64,000 nucleotides of DNA, taken from positions 1 through 64,000 of the forward strand of contig JAIQDT010002851.1 of NCBI GenBank assembly GCA_021521415.1, read 5' to 3'. The notes under the pieces were generated by a model, which ran no database searches, was not told the origin of the DNA, and saw only the letters and a program-made list of their open reading frames with translations. The position numbers were made by a program, and so were the translations under genes. This DNA is from Bidens hawaiensis (lineage: Eukaryota; Streptophyta; Magnoliopsida; Asterales; Asteraceae). Numbering within the stretch: the stretch's first letter is position 1; every line of letters begins with the position of its first letter. Of this stretch, positions 11,350 to 24,231 are shown piece after piece.

Positions 11350-12120
11350 ATGGTCGAGTCCAAGGATAAAGAAGTTCTGATTTCAAAGGAAGGAGGGACA
11401 TTAATGAGTTTTCAATGCCCTGTGTTAAACTCCACAAATTACACCATTTGGGCTATAAATATCAGATTGATCTTTAACGTCCATGGAATTTGGGAAGCCA
11501 TCGAACCAAAAGAGGGCAGCGAAGTTGATGAGAAAAAAGATAATACTGCAATAGCATTACTATTCCAAGCGATTCTAGAAAACATGGTATTGCAAATTGC
11601 TAATTTTACTTCGGCCAAAGAAATTTGGGACGCATTAAAGGTTCGACATGTTGGAGTTGACAGAGTTATAGAAGCGCGTTTAGAAACTCTAGAGTCCGAT
11701 TTTGAGTCTCTAAAAATGGGTGTTGACGAGTCGCTTGATGTGTATGCCGGGAAAATAAGTGAGATTACATCACAAGCGAGCAATCTTGGGCATACTATGA
11801 ATGACAAGAAACTGGTCCGAAAGCTACTCAGTTCTGTGCCAGAAAAACTCATACAAATTGTTGATGCAATCGAGCAGTTTGTGGATCTTGGTGCAATGCC
11901 ATTCCAAGAAGCCGTTGGAAGGCTAAAGGCTTTCGAGGAGCGCACCAAGAAGAAAAACAAGGAGGTAGATATGCATAACAGACTTCTGTTCACGAAAGAA
12001 GAAGGAAAAGAGAAAGTAAAGGAACAAAAGTGTGAACATTGCGGTCATGAAAGTTCAAAGCAAGGAAACAAAGAACGTGGTCGAGGCAAGTATGGGAAGA
12101 CTTGGAAGAATAAACAAGGA
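11350..12120 (+). pseudogene. Copia gag, copy A (3'-truncated, no pol)
   Basis: ATG 11350 starts a Copia gag polyprotein N-terminus. It has the DUF4219-type start (NSTNYTIWAINIR), then the UBN2/gag block (ALLFQAI, TSAKEIWDALKVRHVGVDRV, LETLESDFESLKM, ITSQASNLGHTMNDKKLVRKLLSSVP, shown as separate pieces). It breaks off after a Lys/Arg-rich segment (CEHCGHE...GRGKYGKTWKNKQGN) where a CCHC knuckle would be expected, and runs straight into the 178-base tandem repeats. No protease, integrase or RT follows. The ORF stays open to 12384 only by reading through repeat DNA. Copy B (47910-48674) differs at about seven positions in 770. Confidence 0.8.
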
Positions 12121-12757
12121 AATCGGATCAATATTTTATACATAAATTTGGTCTTTGAGACTTCCATACAATATTTTATAAACATACGAAAGAATCAGAT
12201 CAATAATTATACCCTGACGCCACACCGGGGCCGTTTGAAATTTTGCCGGTATTGCCAAAGGGGTATGTTCACCGAGCCGGAGAAAAAACTGAGTATGAGT
12301 CGAACCACTGAATCGGATCATAAATTTGGTCTTGGAGACTTCCATACAATATTTTATAAACATACGAAAGAATCGAATCAATAATTTTGCCCTGGCGCCA
12401 CCCCGGGGCCCGTTCGAAATTTTTCCAGTATTGCTAAAGCGGTATGTTCACTGAGTAGGAGAAAAAACTGCGTATGGGTCGAACCACTAAATCGGATCAG
12501 AAATTCGGTCTTGGAGACTTCCATACAATATTTTATAAACATACGAAAGAATCGGATCAATAGTTATGCACTGGCGCCACCTGGGGCCCGTTCGAAATTT
12601 TGCCAGTATTGCCAAAGGGGTATGTTCACCAAGCCGGAGAAAAAACTGAGTATGGGTTGAACCACTGAACCGGATCAGAAATTCGTTCTTGGAGACTTCC
12701 AGACAATATTTTCTAAACATATGAAAGAATCAGATCAATAATTATGCCCTGACGCTA
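12121..12757. repeat. 178-base tandem repeat, about 3.5 units (copy A)
   Basis: The landmark gacttccatacaatatttt recurs at 12160, 12338, 12517 and (variant cagacaatatttt) 12695, a period of 178-179 bases. Each unit also carries a cgccacnccggggcc-like stretch and ggtatgttcacc. The unit length is not a multiple of three, so the repeated peptide strings seen in several minus-strand frames are by-products. The array directly abuts the gag truncation. Confidence 0.85.
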
Positions 12758-13435
12758 GAGGTGAGCAAAAAATGGTTTGTTACCGCCAGATTCGAGGAAC
12801 CGGAACCCCGATGCCTCAGAACCGCTAACGTGTGTTACTTTACGGTTCTCGATTCTCATAATTTGCATTAAACGGTTCCCGGTTCAGTTCCGGGTAAAAT
12901 CCGCGGTTCTAGACTTGGATCCGAAGAACCGGAATATTAAAAATGTTTTAGATAAATTACCAATCCCCATTTTTTATAGAGTAACTTATTAACCAGCATT
13001 TATTCAATTATATTTTAATTCAAATATTCTTTCTTTACGTTCAAGGCCTAGTAACCATGATCAATTTTGATTTAAGCTATCAAGGTAACGCAATATAAAA
13101 TGATATGATCTTTCAGAATCTATCGTTGCTAATGATTTATTTAAATTCAACAATTATGTTTTAATTAAAAAAATATAACCGATGTTATGTTGTAATCTAA
13201 ATTAGTTTTACCGTGAAAGAAGACATACACTTGTATAAACTTGTTTTACAATTTGCATATCTCATTTGATAAATAAACGATCGAACTGGTTCTAGCTAGA
13301 ACCGATTAGCGAGAACCGTCTTTAGCGGTTCTGGAACCGAACCGGTTTACTATAATAAGTTCCGAATCTGGTTCTATTTTTCACTCATTTTCGGTTTCGG
13401 TTCAGTTCTCACGGTTCTGAACCGTCGCACAACCC
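12758..13435. repeat. accggaacc-rich element, possible decayed hAT element (copy A)
   Basis: The start taggaggtgagca-like (tagaggtgagcaaaa) resembles the hAT-type MITE end at 39185 (taggggtgagcat). The interior is full of ggttccgg/accggaacc motifs at both ends (12778-12935 and 13285-13430). The right end near cgcacaacccaaccta is not a clean inverted repeat and no 8-base target duplication was found, so the class is uncertain. The same sequence is at about 49309-49995. Confidence 0.35.
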
Positions 13436-14520
13436 AACCTATAGCGTGTATATGTTTTTACCCGCGTTTTTATTAGCCCAGCATGTAGCTTGGTTTCGAA
13501 TTTTTAATTGTTTTATCACGTAGCACATATAAGTTACATCTACAATGAGATTTATTATCTGTAGGAATAGTGTTCTAGCAATTTGCAATAGTTTATGTTT
13601 AAGAATCATCTTTTATGAATTTATACAAACTAGTAGTAAATATCAAAATAATATAATTATTTTTTACTCCACTATTAAAGTACTCACCCCATATTTGATA
13701 TTCCATACCTAAATTTATATGGAAAGCTAATGTAACATCATATAATTAGACGTTCACTAATACTTCTATATCCTATAATTTAATGTGGTTGTGAGTGGAG
13801 AGAAATATTCTTGTTATTGGGATACAATAGATTTTAGAAGGTGAACAAATTTTATGGATAAACCTATATTTTAATAAATTATATGGATGAGGATGAGGAT
13901 GAGGATGAGGATGAGGATGAGGTTTGTATTATGAATGCTCATAGTAAAGAAAATTAATAAATGTATAATAAATCTATATCATATGCTCATAAAATAATGT
14001 CTTAAAATGCTGTTGTAAATGTGTAGACTCAAGTCTTTTTTTAGTTTTGTTTGAAATTGACGTGTGAAAGGAAAGAAAGGTTGGAGATGTTACACTGAGT
14101 CAAGTGAAAAGCACAAATGTTTTGAGTTTCACCTAAAAAGAAAATAATAATTAGGAACAGAAAGCATTTGTAAGGGTTTAAAGTGAAAGGTCAAGCAAAA
14201 GCTTGTGTGTTCATTCACTCATTCACACATCAATCCCTAATCCCATCATCACCTGCAAAAAAGCAATCACTTTGTCCTTGACCTTTGTAACAAAGACTTG
14301 GAAATTTAGGATCCTTTCAACTTTCATTAACCAACATATTTCCTTTTTCTGTTACTAGTTCAACACCTTCAACTAAGTCTCACTTCTTTGGACTACACAA
14401 TTCATATACTTTCGAAATTCATATATTTTTTAACGACCATCGAATAAAGTCTGACTACTCAGTGGCAACTTGTAGTAACTCAGTGGCAAAGGATGACCCC
14501 ATACACCCGCAATCATAGAC
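13436..14520. other. Shared intergenic DNA with a GGATGA hexamer repeat
   Basis: AT-rich sequence without a gene. A GGATGA microsatellite spans 13885-13922 (six units) and has seven units in copy B (50446-50489), a simple marker separating the copies. At 14175-14180 lies the ttgtaaggg site into which the Harbinger element inserted in copy B. Confidence 0.6.
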
Positions 14521-16062
14521 AACGCAGAGTAGCCTAAACAAACTATTTCACTTCCCCTCAACAGCAACTAAAGCTCATTGGTGAAATTCATATTTTTGTA
14601 AATGTTATATATTATTTAATAATGTTTCATGTTTTTATATTATTAAATTTGTATTTATAAATTCAAAGATATATGTGTGTAAAAAAACAATTAAACTAAT
14701 TTGTTAACATGTTTTTATAAATTTTAACTGTTTCTCTAAATACGTATACGTTATGTGTCGCCGTGCAGGTAATTAACCAACACATGTGTAATTCAATATA
14801 AATAGATGATATTTATTCATATTCCTTTTGAGTTTTGTAATTATTATTTTTTAAATAAACATTGCATTTCAAATATTCTTTTAAATATTAAAGTTTGTTA
14901 AAATGTTTATAATAGCTTGCGACTTATGTAGTATATGGGGTTTTTAAATTAAATAATTTATATGATAAAAGATATAATGGATTATAAAATATTAATAGTT
15001 TGTAATATATGATAAAAATATAAGAAATAATAAATGATTTTCAAAATATTTATTACAAGGGATAATTAGTTTAAGGAGAGGTTATAAATGATAAAACTTG
15101 TAGCCGTAATGAATACTACGTATAATAAATTTAGTGGTATAGTAATGATTGATCCCTGCTCAAATGACTCAAATATTCCAGTTTAGAAAGAGGAATATCT
15201 TAAGTTATAGTTTTATATGTGACAGAAAAATATAAAATAAGAGATAAATATAAAATAAGAGATTCCAGGTTAGATCAAGGGTAATCTCCTGGGTGGTTTC
15301 CGGGAACACATATGACAGATGGGTTAGTGACTCGCTAATAATCCAAATTAGCAGTTAATAAAAAAGGTTTTTGCCTTATTTGACTAGTTTTAGTATTTAC
15401 CAGAAAACTATTAATAGAGTGAAAAAGGTAGACTCTAGACGTGTCACATATAGGTCGTGCCACTTTTCTTTTGATTTTATAATACTAAACAATAAATTAT
15501 TCAATTTAGAGAAGCAAAGAGCAGTTGTTTAATTCTAACACTCTTATACTATATGTTGTAAAATAAGTTATAGTTACGAAAAATAGTGGCTAGTTAGAGG
15601 TACACTACTAAACATACAAGTATAGTCATCAAGGTATAATTGCCGACGAAATACCAACAGATTATTATAAATCTAAAATTTCAAATTAAAACGCAATTAC
15701 ATAACACACTTGTGTGGTATTTCGTCGCTAATGTATCCGTTATTGGAAACAACCACCTTAGACGTCCATACAAAAGTTATTGGCGACGGTAAAATAGTCC
15801 ATCTACGACCCCTCGTTAACTTCCACCGTTAATATGTCGCTAATGAGATTAACCACAAGTCACGGCCGTATTTCATGATGTAGATTATTGACTGATTGTT
15901 CAGTCGATAACCGCCTTCACTAACGGATTGCCGACGGATTTGACCTTCGTTGATACTCCTTTGTTAATTTCTAGTGGCATGCTATAAATATCGGTACTCC
16001 AATGTGTAAAAGTTTTAATAAAAGTAACTATATAGGTGGAACTAAATTTTTTCCTTATAAAA
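14521..16062. other. Segment present only in copy A (about 1.54 kb)
   Basis: Copy B passes from atagacaa directly, through a short filler, to caactttttaaaagc, so this block is missing there. It is AT-rich with no credible gene and includes a possible mini-CACTA element (15603-15976). No target-site duplication frames the whole block, which favours a deletion in copy B over an insertion here. Confidence 0.7.
15603..15976. mobile_element. Possible miniature CACTA-like element
   Basis: It starts CACTACTAAAC and ends TTTCTAGTG, the inverted CACTAGAAA. Inside are repeated cgacg motifs (gccgacgaaat, tttcgtcgcta, ggcgacgg, gccgacgg), as in CACTA subterminal regions. The flanking triplets are gta and gca, which do not match exactly, so the call is tentative. 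It lies in the block missing from copy B. Confidence 0.35.
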
Positions 16063-17126
16063 CACTACTAGCAACTTTTTAAAAGCATGCATAATATTGT
16101 CAAAATTTAAAGTTTGGTAATTAGTAAAGGCTTTGGTTATTCAGACACTCTTTGACCTATTCAAACACCGACCATACAAGTCTTATGAGATCTATACGAC
16201 TCGTATGATGAGTATATGACAACACTGTAGAAAAGGTGATGACACACACACGAAAGGTGTACGAGTATATCTCTAGTTTGAATAGAGCTTTTTGCCCAAT
16301 TGCATGGATGAGGTAAAGATAATGTAACCAAATGTCAAAAGAGGCAAGATCACATGATAGCATGTGGCATCCGGGTTTCATGGGGGTGGGTTGGTAGAAA
16401 CCCTAAATATTAAGACTTTCAAGAGGAAAAACTCATTATTGTTTTACTTTTACCTTTGACTTAAATTGTCAACTCAAATCATGAAAAAGATAAGGGATGT
16501 TAAAATCCTGCTACTTACTACCTCAAATGACAACCTCAAACAAAAAGTACTCAATGTCTTGTATTTGATCAAATGTATGCCCCAAAAAGATATGAAACGC
16601 AGGTTCATTCTACAGTGTTTTTGATTGGGGTTGGTATAAAACAAATATTGTATATCTTTTTGATTTTGATATGAAATGACTCTTTTTAAAGCATGCATTC
16701 ATGGGTTTCTGAACCTTTTATGGTCAGCCAATTAGGCAAAACATCATCATTGGTTTTTCTGTAACATCATTTTCTATTGGGATACATCCCTAGTGGCTAG
16801 TAGATGTTTATCCGGAATGTTATACATATAACTGGGTCGGCCTTTATTAATAAAAAAGATAATTCTTAAAAATGCTCATTTGGAAAAGAGAAATCCGAAA
16901 TGTCTACCCTTTTTTTAAGATTTTCAAAATACCCTCTACTAAAACTTGTCGACGGATTTGGTTCAAAATTTGTTAAGGACGCCCAATTGTGAAGGTTTTC
17001 GTTGGCTCACAAACTCGTTCGTGGGAATACTGATTTCCTGGAGCCGACGAGTTTGATAGAGAATGTTTTGGGAATCTTCAACCGGGGGGGGGGGGGGGTT
17101 GAATTTGGTTCTCTCTTCTTTTAAAA
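16063..17126. other. Shared intergenic DNA (copy A), includes a G homopolymer
   Basis: Nearly identical to 52905-53963 in copy B. No gene is supported; the two short minus-strand ORFs recur only because the DNA is duplicated. A G-run at about 17085-17098 is shorter and interrupted by an A in copy B. Confidence 0.6.
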
Positions 17127-19420
17127 CACTACTAGAAAAAAGGCCTTTAATGACAAGCAAATGCGTGTCATTGAAGCCCCCGTCATAAAATGATTATGAC
17201 ACATTTGGTGTGTCATATTTTATGACACGCGCTTATGACACGCGATTACGACAAGCATTATATCTACGACGTGCATTGATGCGTGTCATTGTTTTAGGTG
17301 TTTTAAAAAAATGGAAATTATTAATTTTCACGACAATTATATTCTGATAATGCCAAATAAAATATATATCAAAACAATCCATTTCTTATTATAGACATCA
17401 TAAGTCCAATATGTTAACAACTACGTCAAAGTTAACTAAAATACTGTTTGTCGATACAAAATATCACCCGAAAATAAATGTGGCCCAAAACTTGACTATT
17501 CATCTTGAATTCCATCATTATCAGCATCGTTTGTTCATCTATAATTCCCTCGACCCGGGAAAAAAATAAACAAAAGAAATTTTAGAGCTCATGGCATCCG
17601 ACGCACCACTTTCCCAAATATGCAGTTATAGACCTGAGAGGTGTGTCCAACATATATGTTAACATTTACTTGGATCGACCCGTCATAATATCTGTTTCAC
17701 ACGCTTAATAGCTCACGATTTTGCTAATAAGCTGGAAACTTGCACCATTTGATGTAGCTCGTATATCCTTAAGTACGCATGAAGCTGCAAACAAGATAAA
17801 ATTTGTGAACTTGTGGGATCAACTACTTTGTTTGTTGAGAGTTTTCAAACTCACAGCACGGTTCACCTGGTCACCTTCCATCAACTTTAAGACATCCCTG
17901 GTTGACTTGACTATGCACAATTAAACTTGATCAACATATAGCGCATATCCATAAAACATACATATGATTTTTCTTACAGCACATAACATATATATAATGC
18001 ATAGATTCCACCAAATGAACCTATCTTCCACCAAAACAGATCATTAGCTTCAAGTTTCAACTTTCTTGCTTCAAACAGGTCAGGCTATTTCGTTGCAGGG
18101 TTCCTTTAAACAACACCCCAGCCTGTGACATTAAGATAAAAAATCAAGATTTTGAAATCGCACATAATATGGGATGTATAATATAGACATGTATTTAAGT
18201 TTTTAGCCACCTAATATGGTTCTTGGCTGGTAATAAAAAAAGAGTGTGGAATCCAATTCCAAACTCTTGGTGTTTCACCTTTTCTATATATTGATTTGTT
18301 TCCTTTGAGATCATGATTATTTTATCAAGTTCTTGTGGCAGTAAAAAATTGCAAGAAACTATAAAGAGAGAACAATTTTATATTCTAAAATGTACATCAG
18401 ATTACTCTTAACTAAAAGTGATTTCAATTTTAAAATCTACTTAAAAATCTGTTATATATATATGCCAACATCAAGTCGATATCTATATTAAAACATAGCT
18501 AAGCTGAACCATGCATGTGCACACAAATTCATCAACACACATAAAGTTACATGTATGAATTACTTCTAAGCTGCATACAATAACTCTTATTTTCTACTTA
18601 AACCAAACCGGGAACACAAAAAATGCAGCAATCTTTACTTTTATAAACATTAAGGAACACCTAATGTTTCAGTCCACTCCAAAAAATAAACATCTACAAA
18701 AAATAAGAACCCTAATCTCTAATTTTAATCCACTCTAGTTTCAATCGGCTAACTACAAAATTCTGGCTGGAATCACAACCATATAAAAACAAAAACGAAT
18801 AGCATTTCATCAAACAGTTGGCGTGCACCAAGCAAAAGATATCTAAAACCCCAATCCCAACAACTTCAATTTGACCAATTTATAACCTAAAAATCTAAAT
18901 TAAACAATAAAATTAAAGAAATCAGTAAGGTCAATACTCACCATAAATAACTAGAAAATCAGAAGCACATGTTCACACGACGAAAGCTCTAGCTCTCCGG
19001 CCAATTGCCCGACTAATAGCCCATACCAGAGGAGAGTAAAAGAAAACACGAGTGTGCTGAAAATGAACCCTAGCGTGAGGAGTCGTGGTGTTCAACTTGC
19101 AAAGGTCGGATTGATGGAGAAGAGAGGCCGGCTGAATTGTGGAGAATGAACCCTAACATCGTGGTGTTTGAGAGTAGTACAGGGAGGGTATTAAATTTTT
19201 TATATTTTGAATTTAAGATGACACGCATACATGACATGCATCTTCTATTTGGTTACGTTTTTAAGTTATGACACTATATCTATGACGTGCAAATATAAGT
19301 GTCATAAATCTTAAAAATTTTAAAATTTATGACAATTTTTTAATAACACGCCCATATGCGTGTCATAAATCTCCGCGTGTCATAGTGCGCAGGTCATTAA
19401 AGACTTTTTTTCTAATAGTG
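17127..19420. mobile_element. Non-autonomous CACTA (En/Spm) transposon, copy A
   Basis: The ends are CACTACTAGAAAAAAGGCCT at 17127 and the inverted counterpart of CACTATTAGAAAAAAAGTCT ending at 19420. The flanking triplet is aaa on both sides. Subterminal regions carry many tgacacgc/gcgtgtca repeats, the usual transposase-binding type. The interior has no transposase ORF. Length is 2,294 bases, the same as in copy B (53964-56257), so it inserted before the duplication. Confidence 0.9.
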
Positions 19421-20132
19421 AAAGGACATTTTGAGAAATTTCCTTTAGAAAAATATGGATTTGGAGATTTAAAATAAGGGATAATCACGCTATTCTTCAC
19501 GTATTTGGTAATTATCCCTTAAATTTAATCAATTAACATATACTATATTCCGTTCCTATTTGAATGATGTCAGGTGTTTACATAGTATATATTATACATA
19601 TAAAGAGATGGGTAAAGGAATTCAAGCAATAATTTGGAGGTTATGCTTTGAATAATTTGGAAAGCTCGAAACGAGAAAAATGTTAAACTAAAGGATTGCT
19701 CGGTTATTAAACCGGTTGAGGATGTCAAATATATTCTTCCTTCCTTTAATTTGGATTAACAACATAAGCAAAATGGAGACTACAGACTGAGAATCGTGGT
19801 ACAAATTAGATTTTATAAACTTTCCATTTGGTTTTGTTTCTCTACGTTTGTACTTTCATTTCTTTGTACCTTTTGGCTCATTTGCTAAAGGTCCATGTTT
19901 AAGTTCTAGGTCATTTCTATCAAAATTAATATATAAATAAAGCATACAAATGAATCCTCATGAACTTAATTAGTTAATCTAGATGGACACAAAATCAAGT
20001 TTTAACTTTTAAGTTTTAACAAATAATATATTGTTTTTCATCAAATATTTGAAGAGAAGTTAAACTAGATGGGCAGAAAATCAAGTTTTAACGTTTAACA
20101 CATCAAAAAATTATTAATCAAATCTAAAGTTT
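19421..20132. other. Shared intergenic DNA up to the Ty3 insertion site (copy A)
   Basis: AT-rich, no gene. It ends with agttt (20128-20132), the 5-base target duplicated at 29575-29579 by the following element. Copy B has the uninterrupted site at about 56966. Confidence 0.65.
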
Positions 20133-21110
20133 TGAAGAGGTAGGTCCCAGCAGAGCCCAGTTGGACCCGCAAGACTCACCTTAAACAGGGACGTCTGCGC
20201 AGAGACCAACTGGATCCGCAGGACCAACCATGCTCAGAGACGTGACGTCCTTAAGCGCAGTACGCAAGCTGGTCCCGCAGGAAATGCCTCCCAATGGTGA
20301 AGGACTCCGCCTGTCCCCGCAGCCTCGGATACAAGCCATTAGGGAAGGCCACCCGCGCAGCATGGCTACACGCACAAGGCACTTAGCTCTCGATCATTCA
20401 GTGTCACCTGAAGGAATGAGCCAAGCCGGGAGCAATCCCGCACAGAGGCGGGAGGGGGAATACTCCCGCCCAAATAAGCCAGTCTGTATACTGAAGGACC
20501 TTTTACTGTACCTGACGAGGTATGGGCGAAAGATCTGATCAGAGATACGACAGCTCACTGATACAGTATGGCGAGCAGCATGCTCCTGTACTGTATCACT
20601 ATTAGCCGCTGCCTACTCACCAACTACTGTCATACCACGTGCGTAGCCGGCAGTTGGTGGAAAGGGAATAGTATACAGCGGGCCTGGTCACTATCAGCCG
20701 CTGCCTACCCACCAACTACCAGCAGGGCACGTGCGTAGGCTACTGTTGATGAACAGGAACACTGTTGCAGCCGGCCATACCTCCTTGGAAACCTACCTTC
20801 GGCTATAAATACCCCAAATGGTATGATCATCTCAACACATTACATTATCATATTATCATCATAATATACCTGATATCTGCTCTAGCAATCTCTTAATATA
20901 CTTTTATATTTAAAGAGCAATCTAGTCTGATTCTCACGCCGGAGGGTGGTCACAAGGAGGAACCCCCCCCTTCTCAGTGACGAGCTCACGGTGTCTGTTT
21001 TGCAGGTTATCAGAAGAACCATCTTCCAAGGGTCTAACCCCTCGTGGGAAACAGCTATCCAACCCCCAGGTTACTAGTAATCTGCCCGGGGTCTGGTTAG
21101 TGTTTCTTCA
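20133..21110 (+). repeat. 5' LTR of the pol-less Ty3 element
   Basis: Starts TGAAGAGGTAGG and ends GTGTTTCTTCA. TATA box TATAAATA is at 20804-20811 after an internal CG-rich region. Nearly identical to 28596-29574. The 102-codon ORF inside is not retained as a gene. Confidence 0.93.
20804..20811 (+). promoter_or_regulatory. TATA box in the 5' LTR
   Basis: ggctataaatacc lies about 300 bases before the LTR end, a normal U3/R position. The copy in the right LTR is at 29267-29274. Confidence 0.6.
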
Positions 21111-21175
21111 TTGGCGCCATCCGTGCATAAAGCTAGAACTTTATTTTTCTCCAGTTTTTTCAAACTTCTACAAAG

Positions 21176-22538
21176 ATGGTTAGAGAAATTCCGGTAACCA
21201 CAACCCCAGCTACTAGGATGAACACCGGCAACACAGTTTTTACAAACACTACCCCGGCGACCGAAGCCGGGGCAAGTGAAGTAAATTTTACGAACACTAC
21301 CCCACTTACCAAAGCTGGGGCAAGTGCAGTAAATGATCGCCTACTGGGATCCACCGATACCCAGTTTGAGAAACGAAGACTCCCCCGCCAGACTCTCGAT
21401 GAAGTTAAGGCATGGGCGGAGGCACGACAAAAGGAATTCCAGGCTGAGTTGGACGAACGCTTGCGTTCCGTGCAACAGGCCGACGAATTCGAATACTGGG
21501 AGGATGACTCGGAGGAATCCGACTCCGACGCGAACCCTCGCCATAAGGCAAAAGGGAAGCGTAAGGAAACGGAATCCCAACCGAAAAGGCATTTTGGACA
21601 AGCCTTCAAACCAAAAAGCACAGGTGGAAGTCCACGAGACTTCTCCAAAACGTTCAGACCAAACGTTGCAAATGCAGGAATGTCCAAGTTTGCAAGGGAC
21701 ATTGCGGAAGCAATCGCCCCAAAGAGTGCCAAACAAATGCCCAACATAGGCACATATGACGGTTTATCTGATCCAGACGATCATTTGAACAGGTTCATAG
21801 CGGGGGCAACCGTCAGCAATTGGACGGAACCCACGTGGTGCTACATGTTCCAAATGACGCTTGTTGGGGCTGCTAGAGCTTGGTTTGATCGTCTACCGGT
21901 CAACCACATATACGACTGGGCAGACTTCCAACAGAAGTTTAGCCAACACTTCAGCCAGCAACGAAAGTATACCGAGGAGCAATGGACAATCCTCAAATGC
22001 ATACGAGAGGAAGATGAATCTCTGCCAAACTTCATCACTCGCTTCAACTCAAAGAAGCTAAGATGGCATGCCATCCACATGGGATGGCATCATGACAGCA
22101 GCAAAACGCTATGCGGAAACAGAGAAACAACTGGGTAGAGATCTCCCACAGAGCACAAACCTCTACACCCAGAGGACGAGAGAAGACAACGTCCTCACCG
22201 CCCGACTAAATAAAAAACGAAAGCTAGGCATTTGGCAGTCAAGGGTAAACTTTGACACCTCATCCGGCTTGCAACATCGGTTGGGCGGAAGGGATAATGT
22301 ACAGTCGCACCGGAACTCCAGATGGACGCCACTCACCAAAAGCGTCACTGAGATATTCGCCACTGAAGAGCTCCCATGGCCAAAGCCTCCAATAATCCGA
22401 CATCGTCACGATGCTGATCGGAGCAAATACTGTGACTTTCACAAGACAAAGGGCCACAACACTGAAGAATGCATAGATGTAAAAGATATGGTCGAAGCAT
22501 TTGTCAGAGATGGGACGCTCGCGCACCTCGTGGCGTAA
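21176..22538 (+). pseudogene. Gag of the pol-less Ty3 element, internal deletion and frameshift
   Basis: ATG 21176 opens a gag frame with a low-complexity N-terminus (NTTPATEAG-type repeats) and a Tat-type capsid block: PNIGTYDGLSDPDDHLNRF, ARAWFDRLP, FQQKFSQHFSQQRKY and FITRFN. Near 22050 the frame is lost: it runs to a stop at 22136, while the continuation lies in another frame from 22068 (MPSTWDGIMTAAKRYAE) to the stop at 22538. Between the halves about one helix of the capsid seems to be missing. The C-terminus holds a knuckle-like YCDFHKTKGHNTEEC. A complete Gag cannot be made from this copy, though the RNA could be packaged by a relative. Confidence 0.8.
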
Positions 22539-22845
22539 TAAAGGCTGAGCAGGCGAGTGCGTATAGAACCCCAGCTGGGGAAAACACGAATCAATTCCAG
22601 CTTCAAAATCGAGACTACATGCTGCGTAAAGAACGAGATCCCGAACCAGGTGCGTATCGGCTCGATGGCACTCCCATCCCAACATGGAAGGGAGCTCATT
22701 TACACAGTCTGCATGTAAATCAATTCCAATTTGTAAAGAAAAGGCCAAGAGCCACTTCTAATGGAAATGATTCTCTTTAACACCGAAGCTGATGATTTTA
22801 CATTTATACTTTTCTGAACACTAATATGCCGGTTTTCACCGCATA
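22539..22845. other. Noncoding spacer after gag
   Basis: A short continuation in other frames has no pol-like motif. Here the normal protease and RT region is simply absent. Confidence 0.5.
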
Positions 22846-24030
22846 ATTACGTGAAGTCATTGCATGGGAAGGCGGTCCTACCCGCACGAACCCAATAACG
22901 TGACAAACCTTCACGCAGGTCAGTTTGGGAAAAAGTTCAGCACCCAAAAATGAAAGTGCCGGTCTATCCGCATGAATCATTAAAGGAAACTGAATAATAA
23001 CCTATCAACAACCGCGCGTCGAACGGTTAAACTATGCAACACTGGTGACGGCGTTCACATTACGTGAAGTCGTTGCGTGGGAAGGCGGTCCTACCCGCAC
23101 GAACCCAATAACTTGACAAACCTTCACGCAGGTCAGTTGAAGGGGAAGAGTTCAATTATCCCATTAAATGAAAGTGCCGGTCTATCCGCATGAATCATGA
23201 AAGGAAACTGAACACTAACCTATCGACAACCGCGCGTCGAACGGTTCAAAACAAAATTCTTAAAAAGGATGAGGAAAACCTACACGCAGGTCAGATAAGG
23301 GTAAAGTTTTGCCATCCTACTAAGTGCAAGTGACGGTTCTACCCGCACAATCACGAAAGAGGAAGCAAAACTTCACACCTATTATCAACCACGTTCAAAG
23401 GTTAACTTATCCTCAAAGGATGAGGAAAACCTACACGCAGGTCAGATAAGGGTAAAGTTTTGCCATCCTACTAAGTGCAAGTGACGGTTCTACCCGCACA
23501 ATCACGAAAGAGGAAGCAAAACTTCACACCTATTATCAACCACGTTCAAAGGTTAACTTATCCTCAAAGGATGAGGAAAACCTACACGCAGGTCAGATAA
23601 GGGTAAAGTTTTGCCATCCTACTAAGTGCAAGTGACGGATCTACCCGCACAATCACGAAAGAGGAAGCAAGACTTCCTGTTATCAACCACGTTCAAAGGT
23701 TAACTTATCCTCAAAAGGTGAGGAAAACCTACACGCAGGTCAGATATAGGTTTAAAGTTAAAGCCATCCTACTAAGTGCAAGTGACGGTTCTACCCGCAC
23801 AATCACGAAAGAGGAAGCGAAAACTTTAATCCATTATCAACCACGTTCAAAGGTTAACTTATCTTAATGCCTTAGAAATTTCGAAAAGTAAAACCTACAA
23901 GCAGGTCAGATGAATGTTAAAGTTTAGCCATCCTACCAAGTGCAAGTGACGGTTCTACCCGCACAATCACGAAGGAGGAAGCGAAACTTTAACCCATTAT
24001 CAACCACGTTCAAAGGTTAACTTATTCTGA
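22846..24030. repeat. Two tandem repeat arrays inside the Ty3 element (about 213 and 150 bases)
   Basis: A first unit beginning attacgtgaagtc recurs at 22846 and 23059 (period about 213). A second, related array starts at 23271 with tacacgcaggtcagat at 23281, 23432, 23583, 23730 and (variant) 23896, a period mostly 147-151 bases. All units share acgcaggtcag and ctacccgcac. No ORF crosses the array. Confidence 0.85.
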
Positions 24031-24231
24031 ACACTTGGAAAATTGCTAATTTAAACTAAGTATGCAAGTCATAAGTTTATAAAGCAAGGAACCCAAAGAA
24101 GGAAATAACAATCTTAGCAAAAAGATTAATACTTCAAGAATATATTACAAGAATGGCCGGGTAACTACCCGCCTAAAAGAAAAAAAAAATATATACAAGT
24201 CTATCTTAGCAATGGGAAGGGATCTTCAGGA

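Noticed and set aside
12136..12720. Minus-strand ORFs with repeated MIRFFRMFIKYCMEVSKT-like peptides
   Set aside because: They are translations of the 178-base tandem repeat in shifting frames. The period is not a multiple of three and no family resemblance exists.
13883..13925. GGATGA repeat as a possible coding Asp/Glu tract
   Set aside because: No open frame around it; unit number differs between copies, as in a microsatellite.
16157..16698. Two 74-codon minus-strand ORFs conserved in copy B (52995-53536)
   Set aside because: Conservation is explained by the recent duplication. No coding-type substitution pattern or motif is visible.
17721..17924. 67-codon ORF inside the CACTA element
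   Set aside because: No transposase motif; a single short frame in a non-autonomous element, likely chance.
20230..20538. 102-codon ORF inside the Ty3 LTR, repeated at 28693-29001
   Set aside because: Duplicated only because LTRs are duplicated. The related solo LTR at 57148-58185 does not keep it open, so it is not conserved.
23271..24030. Regularly spaced repeats that could suggest a CRISPR-like array
   Set aside because: Units of 150 bases are repeated in full without unique spacers, in a plant retrotransposon.
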